From positions 23,262-87,261 of the forward strand of contig JADNRY010000261.1 in NCBI GenBank assembly GCA_015501585.1: 64,000 bases of DNA. Direction: 5' to 3'. The notes under the pieces were generated by a model. It searched no databases, was not told the origin of the DNA, and worked only from the letters and a program-made list of their open reading frames with translations. Below, piece by piece: positions 1 to 10,546 of this stretch; positions within the stretch are counted from its first letter, which is position 1, and every line of letters starts with the position of its first letter. The position numbers and the translations under genes were made by a program. Source of the DNA: Rhodocollybia butyracea. Its lineage: Eukaryota > Basidiomycota > Agaricomycetes > Agaricales > Omphalotaceae.

Positions 1-2050
1 TCTTAAATCGATTGAATTAGTTCGGAGCTTTCGCTGACCATAATGTGAAAACGTTTATGGAGAAGCAAAAGGCAAAAGTGGTCGGATACCAGCAGATCGA
101 TCCTGTACCACTATCAAACGACTCCTCTCTGGTGACACTAGTTGAAAATGTGAAAAGCACAGTATCAAAGTCGAAGGTGTTGGTTTTAAAGTTCAATATG
201 TGCATTGCTGCCTTTACTGTGCGGATGTACATGGAGGTATGATTTACGCTCATTTATGCCAGCTCGGTGACTTTATCCCGTCAAAGGGCTTCGTACAACT
301 CCCCAAGAAAGCGAGTGCAACTCCAGCATGGACGGTTCTGGTGGACATGCTACAAGAAAACGGGTGTGTGATCCACGACTTGTAACTCGTCCGAATTAAA
401 ATCCGGCTTAGGTTAACAACCCTACAACCATTGCGTAGTGACACGACTATGTGCGACTCCTACGACCCATCACGCTGGCAAACAGTGATCCATTGTGCTG
501 TTGGATTTTCGCCGATCGTCCTGCTACAGGACAAGAAGCTGAAAGGAATTAACAGAGCGGTGTTGCTACAGGTATGGCTTCGATAACCTTCTTTAGTTCA
601 ACTGCTCAGTAACAATACAAGTATGCCACACACCTAAACAAGAGGAACAAGCCAAAGGCGATACAGGACATCGAGGCCTGTATTTGGTCCAATATTTTTA
701 GTATGGCAATCAATTTTCTTTCGGTCGATGAAGCCCTAGACAAACTTTTCTCTGATACAAGCCCCATATTGAACAAGATGTCCGAAAACGAGGGCCGTTA
801 TTTTTCCATTGGCAAGTTTAATTTTTCGTTTTTGTTGGGAAAACTAATGATACTATTCAAGATACCGATCTTCCGAGCAACTCTTCTGTCGTGTACAACG
901 ACCCAGCCCCTCCCTACGCTCCATCACAGGAGATTGCCGGATTCGAGAGGGGAGGCAGGGTACAAGACTTGGGGGACCCAGCAAGCACTCACGGGGAGTT
1001 CATGACGGTGGCTGTCCAAAATTCTGGTGGTAGTGTTGAAGATGACGAGACAGAGTATTGGCTGAAGAATGATCCGTTCTGGGCTCGCCTACAGAAAGAC
1101 CACGAGTTGGTTAAGAAGAAGCTATCTGCCCTGCTAAAATTTGTTCGTTTCGTTTTACGCCTGGTTCATATGAGATACTCATGTGCAAGCGTTCAGATTA
1201 AGCACGACACCAATCTTGCTCAGAAAACAAGGCCCCTTGGTCTCGATTCGTTGTCACGGATTGCCACAGGAAGGTGGCTCAACACAGAAACGATCTCTCA
1301 TTTTGGGACTCTATGGGCTCGACAAGAGACTCGAAACACCGTGCTGTTTCTTGATAGTTGGTTCCAAACCAAGTTCATGTATGACAAGAGCGGTACAATC
1401 CTGGGCCCCCAGTTAGACAAACAGGCCAAGCTAAATACACATTTAAATCGGAAATTAAAAGTACGTGTTTTGCAACTACTTGAATGTATGCACTGAAATA
1501 TTGTCGCCATAGACACTCAAGAAGACTATCGATCACGTCGAATACTGCTACGTTGTGATTAATGAAGATTTGAAACATTGGTACTCATTTGTAATCGATT
1601 TTACGAACAAGACAATGTTCGTATGTGATAGCTTACCACGAAAGGGCAGAGCAGAAGCAATGATACCGGTAGTATTTGTACGCTGAATTGTATGTTTCTG
1701 TTTGCTAATCTTTGGCATCTAGTCATTGGTTTGGATCTGTCGGTCGATCCTTCTGTTGATGGGCAAGGAAATGGTCATGACAGAGTGGGGATGGCTATCT
1801 CATAGCAACGTGAGTGGATTATACCCAAGGGAGGGTAGTTGTATCTAAACTGCACTCAAAGGTTCCCAAACAAGCTGATACCAACTCCTGTGGACTGTAC
1901 GTTTTGTGGTGCCTTCGCCAGCTTTTATACACTGGAAACGTTGGAAAAGAGGAATTCTCGCCGGGGCTGAGAGTGAGTGAAGATATGAGATGTAAACGAG
2001 TCCACTTGCTGGTCGAATATCTCGAGCACAGCGGGTATTATTTAGGATAA
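1..2050 (+). pseudogene. Ulp1-type (C48) SUMO protease-like gene, copy 1, 5'-truncated by window edge
   Basis: Homologue of the intact gene at 10547-13198, aligned exon by exon. The C48 core is visible: substrate-fold segment near 1260-1380, catalytic His in a KHWY motif and Asp in VIDF (about 1575-1605), then Gln and Cys in KQADTNSCG (about 1868-1895). The family cleaves SUMO or related modifiers; C48 domains are also carried by some fungal and plant transposons. Introns sit where they do in copy 3, for example 1459-1515 and 1811-1860. A TAA replaces a CAA codon of copy 3 at 383-385. A 48-nt GT-AG stretch spanning it (about 364-411) could remove it in frame, so this copy may not be fully dead. 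The 5' exons are outside the window. It ends about 235 bp before the convergent zinc-finger-like gene. Confidence 0.65.
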
Positions 2051-2285
2051 TAATTGTGATGTCATTGGTATCGGAACTAAATTCAGTTCAGAGAACTGCC
2101 TGTGGAGAAATCCCCTGTTTCAAGTGGTTATTCAGGTAGTCGGACACCTGAGCAGGATCATGGAATTCAGGTAGAGTAACAGTCAAGTAATAGCTGGGAT
2201 CGTAAAATGCAGGTAGTAGCTGAATCATAAGTAACGCGATTATAATAGTTGGTTCACAGACAGCAGTAGCATAGCGGAAAGTCCT

Positions 2286-3436
2286 TCAGTTGAGCTCTGA
2301 TAGGAAAAACACATCAGCTACGAGCACAGGAACACAGCAAATGAAACATACCAGGAAGAAGAAATCCCTTGGCCGGTCGCTCCAGGCGCCCGTCGTCGCA
2401 TAGGGTGAAATAAGCATTAGCGACGAGGACGAGGTTGGTAAGTTGGCTCTGGGCCTGCGTTGGTTCGGGATACGCGGTTTGTAAGAGCCAGATAGCATAG
2501 TGGAGAATCGTTTTAAAGCTGTCCTTGGCGATTCCAAGCTCTTGGAATACTTGTTCGCGGAGTAGGGGGACGCGGAAGACAAGATATCCCAGGGAGAACC
2601 AAAGATCTCTCCACAGCTCCCTCGAGCTCGCCTGGTCCCTGGAGCATCTGTTTTGGACCGGGTGGAAATCAAACGCGGGGAGTTGGGGACAGAAGCACAC
2701 ATAGCATACAGATCGCTCAGGTTTTTTACCGTATCGAAGGCAAGGTCTGAATATGCTGAGATATTCTGATTGCTTTGATGTCATTCGAGTCTCAGAGCAC
2801 TGGAAAAGCTGGCTGTGAAAAGGGACTCCAAAACCAGTCATTATGACGTCGTAGGGGCAGACATGAAGGATGCTTGACATCCAATTGGCGACGTAGGCAT
2901 ATATGCCATCGACGGATTGACGCCGGGCGATAATAGATTCGAGGTTTACGTGGATGGCTGGAGGGGCAGGATAATAGGCCGGAGGAGCAGGATAAGTTGG
3001 AGGGACTAAGGAGTTTGGACCTTGTGGAGACGGATAACGAGCGCGTTTGTGTTCGCGTAGATCCGGCCATTCATCTGCGGCGCGCTTGGCTGTGAGATGA
3101 TTGGCCCTGTAATGTTCCCAAACGGTTCCGATAGAACCAAGGGTGGCACATTGTGGTACCGGGCAAGCATAGAGCTTGCCAGAAGTTCTTTCCAGTACCA
3201 CCGTCAAATCTAGCATCAATCATGAACTAGAGTATAGGTCATTTACATTAAAAAGGCTTACTAGCAGAGACTTTCATTTCCACGTGAAGTCTTGTCGATT
3301 GAGCATGTTGGGATACATGGCTCGAGAGAGCGCTAGGACGCGTGCTTTCAGGGCAGTAGGGACTGGAACTGGTAAGAACGACGCGTAAAAAAGAAGAAAA
3401 AGACGCGTACCAATCCGTGGAAGCGTTAAAACACAT
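2286..3436 (-). CDS. Cys/His-rich zinc-finger-like protein, copy 1 (unknown function)
   Basis: Exon model complement(2286-2317, 2352-3209, 3262-3368, 3411-3436) closes in frame, 340 residues, start MCFNASTD. Two Cys/His clusters lie near the N-terminus; the second is CPVPQC followed by HYRANH, spacing C-x4-C-x11-H-x4-H, like a degenerate C2H2 finger. A proline/tyrosine-rich linker follows (PPTYPAPPAYYPAPP), then a C-terminal domain with VCYVCFCPQ, HP and a hydrophobic segment LGYLVFRVPLLREQVFQELG. No known enzyme motif. It is about 90% identical in sequence to the gene at 8851-10011 and a distant paralogue of 16916-18788. The last intron is only 34 nt. It converges with a Ulp1-type gene, as copy 2 does. 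A nuclear DNA- or protein-binding role is inference only. Confidence 0.8.
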
Positions 3437-3488
3437 AAAGACACGATGGTGGTGGTACGAGAATAAGGGATATTCCAAGTTCAGATTT

Positions 3489-3504
3489 GCCTTTTATAAA
3501 AGGC
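3489..3504 (-). promoter_or_regulatory. Palindromic TATA box upstream of zinc-finger-like gene copy 1
   Basis: Perfect 16-bp palindrome GCCTTTTATAAAAGGC, 53 bp upstream of the inferred start codon. It is conserved with identical spacing in copy 2 (10064-10079). A TATA function fits the position, but being a palindrome it gives no orientation. Confidence 0.5.
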
Positions 3505-3561
3505 ACGGGATATATTGCCCACGCTATATATCGCTTTGACCAAATACAAACACATACTAAG

Positions 3562-6500
3562 CTAGTTGTCTACAATGTCCATTCTAAATACATATCCTTC
3601 GCCAGGTCCTTCCCATTCATAGGAGTTTCCGACGTCCCTCCATTCCTCTTTCCTAATCTCGATTTTTGAACTCTCATCTGCCTGCACAACAAGTTTATTG
3701 ATCAGCGCCTCGACCTTTTCATCTATCCCCCGTGCTCGCGTCCACCATTCTTGAAACAGATAGTCCCTCGGACAAAGGTCTTCTTCGATGGCTTCACAGA
3801 CTTCAGTAGAGGTCACGTAACGTTCTGTTTTCCCATCCCCTACATCCTCCGAAAAAAACCCTTCTCGGCGAAAGTTCGCGATGTGCCTGACTAGGAGTCT
3901 AGCATGGCGGAATAGAAAGGTACGACCGAGGTTCTCTAGCATGTTAAAATCTTCCTCGATCTCACATTCTTGCCCATCTGTCTGACATCGGGTGATCCGG
4001 AATTTTTTGTAGAGCCATTCCCGAAAACAAGACGCACATTCCCTAGCAGACTTGTAATCCTGAGGCTCCTTCTCCCCAGCGTATCTTTCAGGACTGATCA
4101 CCCAAGCAAGATCGGCCAGGTTCAACAAGGCCAAGAGGTTGACGAGATCTTCAACGCGCCTAAGATCTGGAATGTGGGAAGGGGTGCTCGCCTTACCCTT
4201 GATTACCTTGAAGTACGATTTCTCTTGTTCTACAAGTGCAAGATACCAGAAGAATAAGACCCGAAGGATCATGGTGAGCTCTTGGGACACGGGGGCATTT
4301 GTGAGATACGAAGAGGCCACAAAATTGTGGTAATTCGCGAAGACGGTCTTGGCCATGGTTGCGGAACTGACAAAGTAACCACCAGAACAGATGGAGTCTT
4401 CGACGGTAAATACGATATGGATCGTCGCAGGAGGTAAGCAGCTGGTAACCGCGTCAGAATAAAGGAGGGAAAAAAAGAGGGTAAATGACATACAGAAGGT
4501 CGCCTGGCCTAAGCCATATTCCAAACCACTCATAATCAACGTCGGCATTGAGGCTGTTCGCCAGTGCAGCCCCATAGGCTGGGATCCATCCTGTCCCGTG
4601 TTTCTTGTTTTTAGGGAGACAGACAAGCCACCATTTTGCACCGTCCTGGACAAGAATCTTTGTACACGTCCCGCCGACATCCATGTGCTCCATGTGTTCA
4701 GCCATCATTTTGGTGGCAATAATCCAGTCCATCAGGGACCGAGGGTAGTACGGTGTGAAGCCTATGGGAGGCGTACCAGAAAGGAACTTAACGGCGTAAA
4801 AGTCAGTCGCAAGATGATCCATTTGTACGTGGGTGGCGAGTGGGTTTGATAAGGAATTCAGAATTTTGTCAGACTTGAGAAAATCGCGCAAGCTTCCTTG
4901 CACGTGGACGCTGTGGGGCTCCTCTGGATCGTATAGAGAAGTATCTGCATAGTGGTTAACATATTGTCCGAGTGCCTAAATAACAGGGAGTTACCGTGTA
5001 TGGTGCGGGGCACATCAATGTTCCCTATCTGGAGAAAACTATCCTCGTCGAATTTCATCGTGGTCGGAACACCCCGGATAAGGAGGAGTTTGGTTCGAAA
5101 ACTTTCTTGTATTTCCGTGGCGGACGTCTTGTTGAGCTCTTCGTGCGAGATCACGCGGATGTGGGGGGAATCGGGACCAAACGACTTTACATTATTCGTA
5201 AGCTGCTGGTACCAATCATGAGCGTTCTTCTTCGCCTGTCCGAGATTGAGTCAAAACGCTTCAGAAGTTGAAAGGAGGGAATTACTCACGTAAGGCTCCC
5301 ACTCGAACAATGTGGATTCCTTTCCATCCCCAGTCCAAATTTCTACTGCAGGGTATTTCTCCTTCTTTGCCTAATAGACATGTAAGAAACGAAAACGTCG
5401 CAGACATGGAACTGACCTTGGTGCTTGGAACGAGCTTAGGGAGATCAAGTTGAACAGGTCTGAAAAGCGAAACCGCGGGTTTAGAAATTTCGGGTTTCCG
5501 AATCTCTGGTGTCTCGACGGCCTTCTTCTTTGTCACCTTCTTCTTCTTTTTCGGAGGCGGTTTAGTGTCACCCTCTAGAGTAGAAACAAATGAACAAAAG
5601 GTGAGTTGACGAGAATGATTCATACCATTTTCTTGAGAATTGGGTGCCGAGCCTGCAATAGAAAGTCGGCAATGTTTCTCTGGTATATATAAAAGGTTTA
5701 CCTGAAGGTTTGTTACGTGCCCGCAACGCGTATCTTGACGAGCGTTCTTCCTGACCATCATCGTCGTCATCCACCGACGGCTCCCGTGCATGCTTGCTTC
5801 CAGTAATGGCACTTTCTTCCATGAACTTGGCTACGTCATCCTCTTGCTGCGACATGTTGACATCCATGTTTTCGACGGGAGGTACCTGCGTCTTACTTGA
5901 CGAGGGTTCTTGCTGCACTGGTTCAGCTAGCGACGACTCGCCTCCAACCAGGCTACCAGATGCCGCGTCGACCTCCATCTTATCTACATCCATGTCATGC
6001 TCTGAAGACGAAAAGAACCCGCCGCCACCCCCAAGCTGGTCTCCGTTACCAACATCCACAGCACTACATGACGCGTCCTGATGCATCGTGTCTCCAGAGG
6101 CGAGCTGGGCACTATGCGACGAGGATACCTGCTGAAGGTTGCAAGGCGGGTCACCTTCGACAGCACTTGACGACGCATCTAGATCCATCTTGTCCATAAG
6201 AAGACCAAGGTCGGTGCTATTCTCCTCTCTGTTGGCCTTTTGCACCGCGCCGGATGACATGTCCAGCTCCTTTGCCCCTCCATTGTCATGAGAAACAGCT
6301 TCCACGATCGAATTTGTCTGCTCGGACTTCCCAATGTGTGTACTCGAATTCCCTGCTAACCCATCAGACGACGCATCCTGTGGCAACCCACAAGTTTGAT
6401 GACTTGTCGACGATGACGATTGATCTACGTCAATGACTTTGAGCGTTTGAGAGTGTTCACCTTGTAACTTCTGCTTGAATTCGAGGTAAAACGCTGGATC

Positions 6501-6641
6501 GTCCATACCATATGGCATTGGAAGGTTCCTGTATTTTGGTGTTGGTGTTTGGGGAGTAGGCCAAGGTATTCTAAAGTTCCGTGGTTGGGAATACCTTTTT
6601 TGCACTTTTCCAATCTCTACGAGAGGCTCTAGGACTGACAT
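3562..6641 (-). CDS. JmjC domain-containing protein (putative 2-oxoglutarate/Fe(II) oxygenase)
   Basis: Seven exons, complement(3562-4441, 4494-4944, 4995-5235, 5290-5370, 5417-5574, 5626-5652, 5702-6641), total 2778 nt, closing exactly at 925 residues. Residues 1-310 are low-complexity, rich in Ser, Asp, Gln and Val, with an acidic stretch (DDDDD). A lysine-rich segment (PPPKKKKKVTKKK) about residue 330 could be a nuclear signal. The C-terminal half is JmjC-like: EHMDVGG supplies the HxD iron ligands (about residue 587), a KWWLVCLP strand follows, and IHIVFTVEDSICSGGYF supplies the distal His (about residue 640). JmjC enzymes hydroxylate or demethylate proteins, usually histones. The substrate cannot be told here. 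It is not closely similar to the JmjC genes at 31591 and 59621. A helical C-terminal extension of roughly 280 residues has no recognised domain. Confidence 0.8.
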
Positions 6642-6889
6642 AGTGGCGATGGTATGATAGCTTTTCGGTAAGTAGAGAACTCGAGTATGTATAGGTCACA
6701 TGATATCATCAATCACATGGGCATTTAGCCTTTAGGGCGTCAAGTTTCTCCTTTAATATTATGGCTACAAAGATTACTGCCCCATGACTTAGAATTATCA
6801 GCACTCTAAGAGGCCATCCTCTGAGCTGGAAAGGGTAAGCGAATGAATAACTGCTGATGAATGGTTGAGCATTACTTATGGCACCCGTG
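6642..6889. other. Intergenic stretch without a recognised feature
   Basis: Promoter-side flank of the JmjC gene. I see no gene or repeat here. The 155-codon open frame on the minus strand across 6709-7176 is antisense to Ulp1-like remnants and has no family signature. Confidence 0.4.
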
Positions 6890-8137
6890 CTGGCTACTCG
6901 GCTAATAGCGGCACACGAAGATTCTGCCATTGATGTGTTGTTTGGACGACCTACCAGAACCAGACTGTAGATATGGAAAAATTGAAGAACAACGTGCTTC
7001 TCATTTAGTTTGGCTACGTTGTTGACCCCAGGCGTGGCTGCAAGGCATTTATCCAAGGACAGAATCACAAGTTTAACGCGTATAGAATATTCGTACACGA
7101 GCGACGGAACCCCCCTAACCCTTTTGGACGTCAAAAATACTGTCATGGCTGGTAAACTCTGGACCCTCAAATCCAATTAAATCCTTCCATATCAAGATGT
7201 ACAAGAAGGTATCATATCCTCGTTAAATACGGCGGCATCCTGTACTCTCCCTTGATTCCTGCTTTTCCGGATAGATCCTGTAAAGCAGTTGGACCAGCAG
7301 GAGTCCCTAAACTCGAACCATGGAGAACCAAGGCATCGAGTTTTGTTATGTTGCCATCAATGAAGGCAACAACCACTGGTTCACAGGGATTATTGACTTT
7401 GTCCGGAAGCAGTTTTACGTGTGTGACAGCCTTCCACAAAAAGGCTGAGCGTATGAAGCAGTGCTTGGTACCTGCTGTAAGTTTTTTTTTTTGTGCTAGT
7501 GTTTGATATCTAAGGTCTATTTGCCGGACCATTCGTTTGTTACAGGGAAAATATATGGCTGTGAACGAGTGTGAACGAGTGGGAGTGGGCGGTGGGCGAC
7601 AAAATTATATACATAAAGTTAACCCCTAAGCTGTTCTTAAACGTCTGAAAGCAATCTGATTCGTGCTCTTGTGGACTGAAAGGGTTGTGGTATCTCCGCC
7701 AGCTCATATACACGGGAAGAATTGACGCGGGGGACTTGGCGCCAGATTTCAGCTTAAGGGAACTAATCCACTTGTTAGTGGAATATCTTGAACAATGTGA
7801 TATCTTTAGTGGTTGTATCAAGTGCATGAATGACGTCATTACTATCAGAATTGAAAATGAGTTCCGATTGTTACTCAGACATATCACCCTCCTGGAGGCG
7901 CATTTTGACAATGGGCAAGCACCAGAGTTCATCATCACCATACGAAGGCTCCAAACAGCGAAAATTAGAAGAGCAGGAGAGGAGATCAAGGCCAAAGGGC
8001 GGGTAGTCTGCCAGTTGCTTTCGTGTTTACTCTGCTACACTTGTGCTTTCATGTTTCATGGTGATGGAACGTTGGGCAATAGATTAGATTCATACTTTGA
8101 TACCCAAGACTCTTCACTTTTCTTGAGCCTGCTTTGA
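6890..8137 (+). pseudogene. Ulp1-type protease, degenerate copy 2
   Basis: Remnants align in order with the intact gene at 10547-13198. A VDPRRGCK segment about 7023 matches the start of exon 2. The KMYKK exon end lies at 7190-7207. A QLDQQESLN segment about 7288 is joined by deletion. The catalytic His/Asp block (NNHWFTGIIDF) is at 7361-7402, and the Cys block CSCGLKGLWYLRQL about 7664-7708. The exons between are deleted, and stops and frame changes occur (for example just before the Gln of the KQ motif), so no continuous protein is possible. The open frame 7685-8137 is the C-terminal end reading on past the normal stop. Confidence 0.7.
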
Positions 8138-8579
8138 CGAGGATGCACAGCATATTTCCAAATATGGGAATGCGACCCATACATATATGGAAACTGGGAA
8201 CAAGATGCCTAGCAAAGACAGGGTATTTTTAAAAAAAATCAAACCTACTAATAAAAAACCCAAGCAGCGCTCAGGAACTTGACTGAACGATGAGAGCACA
8301 TGAAGGTACTGGCAGACTGAAAACTCCTGGGGCGGATGTTCGAAACCGTTTACAAGCATTTCCCAGCAGTAGCTTGAAGTATGGGAAGATAGATAATGGC
8401 TTGAAAACGAGTACACCAGAAGTGAGACTCTAAGGAGGATGCCGAAGAACTTGTGCTACCTGCCCTACTATTTCCTATACACCACTGCAAGATCCACTCC
8501 TGTTGTAACCAACGAGTGGTCTCAGCTATCTGCTCGCTCTACCTGGCCATGCACCACCCACAGAGCGTTTGTATCACAC
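8138..8579. repeat. Dispersed repeat fragments
   Basis: No gene seen. Bases about 8151-8210 match about 13358-13417 (sharing a GCGACCCATACATATA core), so the sequence downstream of Ulp1 copy 2 is shared with that downstream of copy 3. This supports duplication of a unit longer than the protease coding region. Confidence 0.5.
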
Positions 8580-8626
8580 TAAATGTTGCAAAAGAGGAAT
8601 CCTCGCCAGGGCTGAGCGTGAAGGTA
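8580..8626 (+). pseudogene. Short Ulp1-like 3' fragment
   Basis: The sequence encoding VAKEESSPGLSVK matches the VGKEEFSPGLRVS region near the 3' end of copy 1 (about 1939-1980). It is an isolated fragment lying about 225 bp before the convergent zinc-finger-like gene copy 2, the same geometry as copy 1. Confidence 0.55.
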
Positions 8627-8850
8627 TTATCACAAATTTCTTTTGCGCTGGGACAATGGCTCTTGAAAACGTTCACAGTCAGGTTTTTGTTATTCGTGTA
8701 GTGAGGCCAAGTGGGATCATAGTGTACAGTTAAAGAGCCGAGCAGGTATATATAATCGCGAAAGTTCGTCGAGTCATAAGCAGTGTAATTGTTAGCAACA
8801 AGTCATAGCAATAGCAGAGCAGACATAGCAGTAGCGTAGCAGAAAGTCCT

Positions 8851-10011
8851 TTAGTTGAGCTCTAAACTCATCAGCGACGAGCGCAGGACCACAGCAAAGG
8901 AAACGCACCTGGAAATACGAACCCCTTGGCCGGTCGCTTCAGGCGCCCGTCGTCGCATAGGGTGAAATAAGCATTTGCAACCACGACGAGGTTGGTAAGT
9001 TGGCTCTGGGCCTGCGTTGGTTCGGGATACGCGGTTTGTAACAACCATATCGCGTAGTGGAGAATTGATTTAAAACTGTCCTTGGCGATTCCAAGCTCTT
9101 GAAATACTTGTTCGCGGAGTAGGGGGATGCGGAAGACAAGATATCCCAGGGAGAACCATATATGCTTCCAGAGCTCCCTCGATCTCTCCTGGTCCATGGA
9201 ACATCTATTTTGGACCGGATGGGAAGCAAACGCGGGGAATTGGGGACAGTAGCACACATAGCATACAGATCGCTGAGGTTTTTTACCGTATCGAAGGCAA
9301 GGTCTGAATATGTTCATGTACTCTGATTGGCGTGAAGTCATTCGAGTCTCGGAGCACTGGAAAAGCTGGCTGTGAAAAGGGTCTCCAACACCAGTCATGA
9401 TGACGTCGTAGGGACAGACGTGAAGGATGTTTGACATCGAATTGGCGACGTAGGTATATACACCATCAACCGATTGACGCCGGTTGATAATAGATTCGAG
9501 GTTTAAGTGGATGTCTGGAGGGGCAGGATAAGTCGCAGGGGCAGCACGATAGGCCGGAGGGGCAGGGTAAGTCGGAGGGACGAAGGAGTGTGGAGATTCC
9601 GGGGAGGGATAACGAGCGCGTTTGTATTCGCGTGGATTTGGCGTTTGGCTTGCGACGCGCTTGGTTGGGAGATGATGGGCCCTGTAGTGCTCCCAAACGG
9701 TTCCGATAGAACCAAGGGTGGCACATTGTGGTACCGGGCAAGCATAGAGCTTGCCAGAAGTTCTTTCCAGTACCACCGTCAAATCTAGCATCAATCATGA
9801 ACTAGAGTATAGGTCATTTACATTAAAAAGGCTTACTAGCAGAGACTTTCATTTCCACATGAAGTCTGGTCGATTCCTCGTGCTGGGCTACATGGCCCGA
9901 GAGAGCACTAGGACGCGTGCTTTCAGGGCAGTAGGGACTGGAACTGGTAAGAACGACGCGTAAAAAAGAAGAAAAAGACGCGTACCAATCGATGGAAGCG
10001 TTAAAACACAT
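8851..10011 (-). CDS. Cys/His-rich zinc-finger-like protein, copy 2 (unknown function)
   Basis: Exon model complement(8851-8861, 8909-9784, 9837-9943, 9986-10011) closes at 339 residues. Same architecture as copy 1: N-terminal Cys/His clusters, Pro-rich linker (slightly expanded, with repeated YPAPP motifs), and a C-terminal domain with VCYVCYCPQ, HP and LGYLVFRIPLLREQVFQELG. The old acceptor of the last intron has changed from TAG to TCG, but a new AG a few bases downstream restores a frame ending in ELN, as in copy 1. That repair, and the absence of stops in 339 codons, suggest the protein is still under selection. The homology extends upstream through the TATA palindrome to about 10100. 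Confidence 0.8.
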
Positions 10012-10063
10012 AAAGACACGATGGTGGTGGTACGAGAATATGGGATATTCCAAGTTCAGATTT

Positions 10064-10079
10064 GCCTTTTATAAAAGGC
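10064..10079 (-). promoter_or_regulatory. Palindromic TATA box upstream of zinc-finger-like gene copy 2
   Basis: Same 16-bp palindrome as at 3489-3504, again 53 bp upstream of the inferred start codon. Confidence 0.5.
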
Positions 10080-10546
10080 ACGCGATATATTGCCCACGCT
10101 CTAGTCTGCGTGAGACTTTTCGAGGTTCAATTCTGCGCGTTCAGACCTCGTTTTTGGTTCCCCAAGATGATTTGGAGCATAAAATCTGGATGAATCAAAG
10201 GCGAACCCTGAGTGGTAGTATGGCCACCATATACTGCTATATATCGCTTTGACCATATACGTAAACGCATGTACTTTGTGTGCCCTATCATCGTCTATAT
10301 ACAACCACTTAATACGCATTTACAACATCCATCTTGCCTCATCGTCACCGTATCGCTGCAGGCCTGTACAAACTTCTTCAGAAGCAACCTATCACTCTGT
10401 TTCGTGCTTCAAGCAGCAGCAGTGTGGCAGTCACATGATTAAAGGTGACTCAAAACCATGCCCCGCCATACTTTTGTGTGACTAATCAGATATCACATGA
10501 CTGGCTGGCGCCCAATTACCAGCGTCAAGTTTCTTTATCAACAACT

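Noticed and set aside
6709..7176. 155-codon minus-strand frame with hydrophobic stretches
   Set aside because: It is antisense to remnants of the Ulp1-type copy 2 and has no family signature.
9466..9798. Open frames overlapping the zinc-finger-like gene (both strands)
   Set aside because: Shadows of the spliced gene at 8851-10011; they lack its conserved Cys/His pattern.
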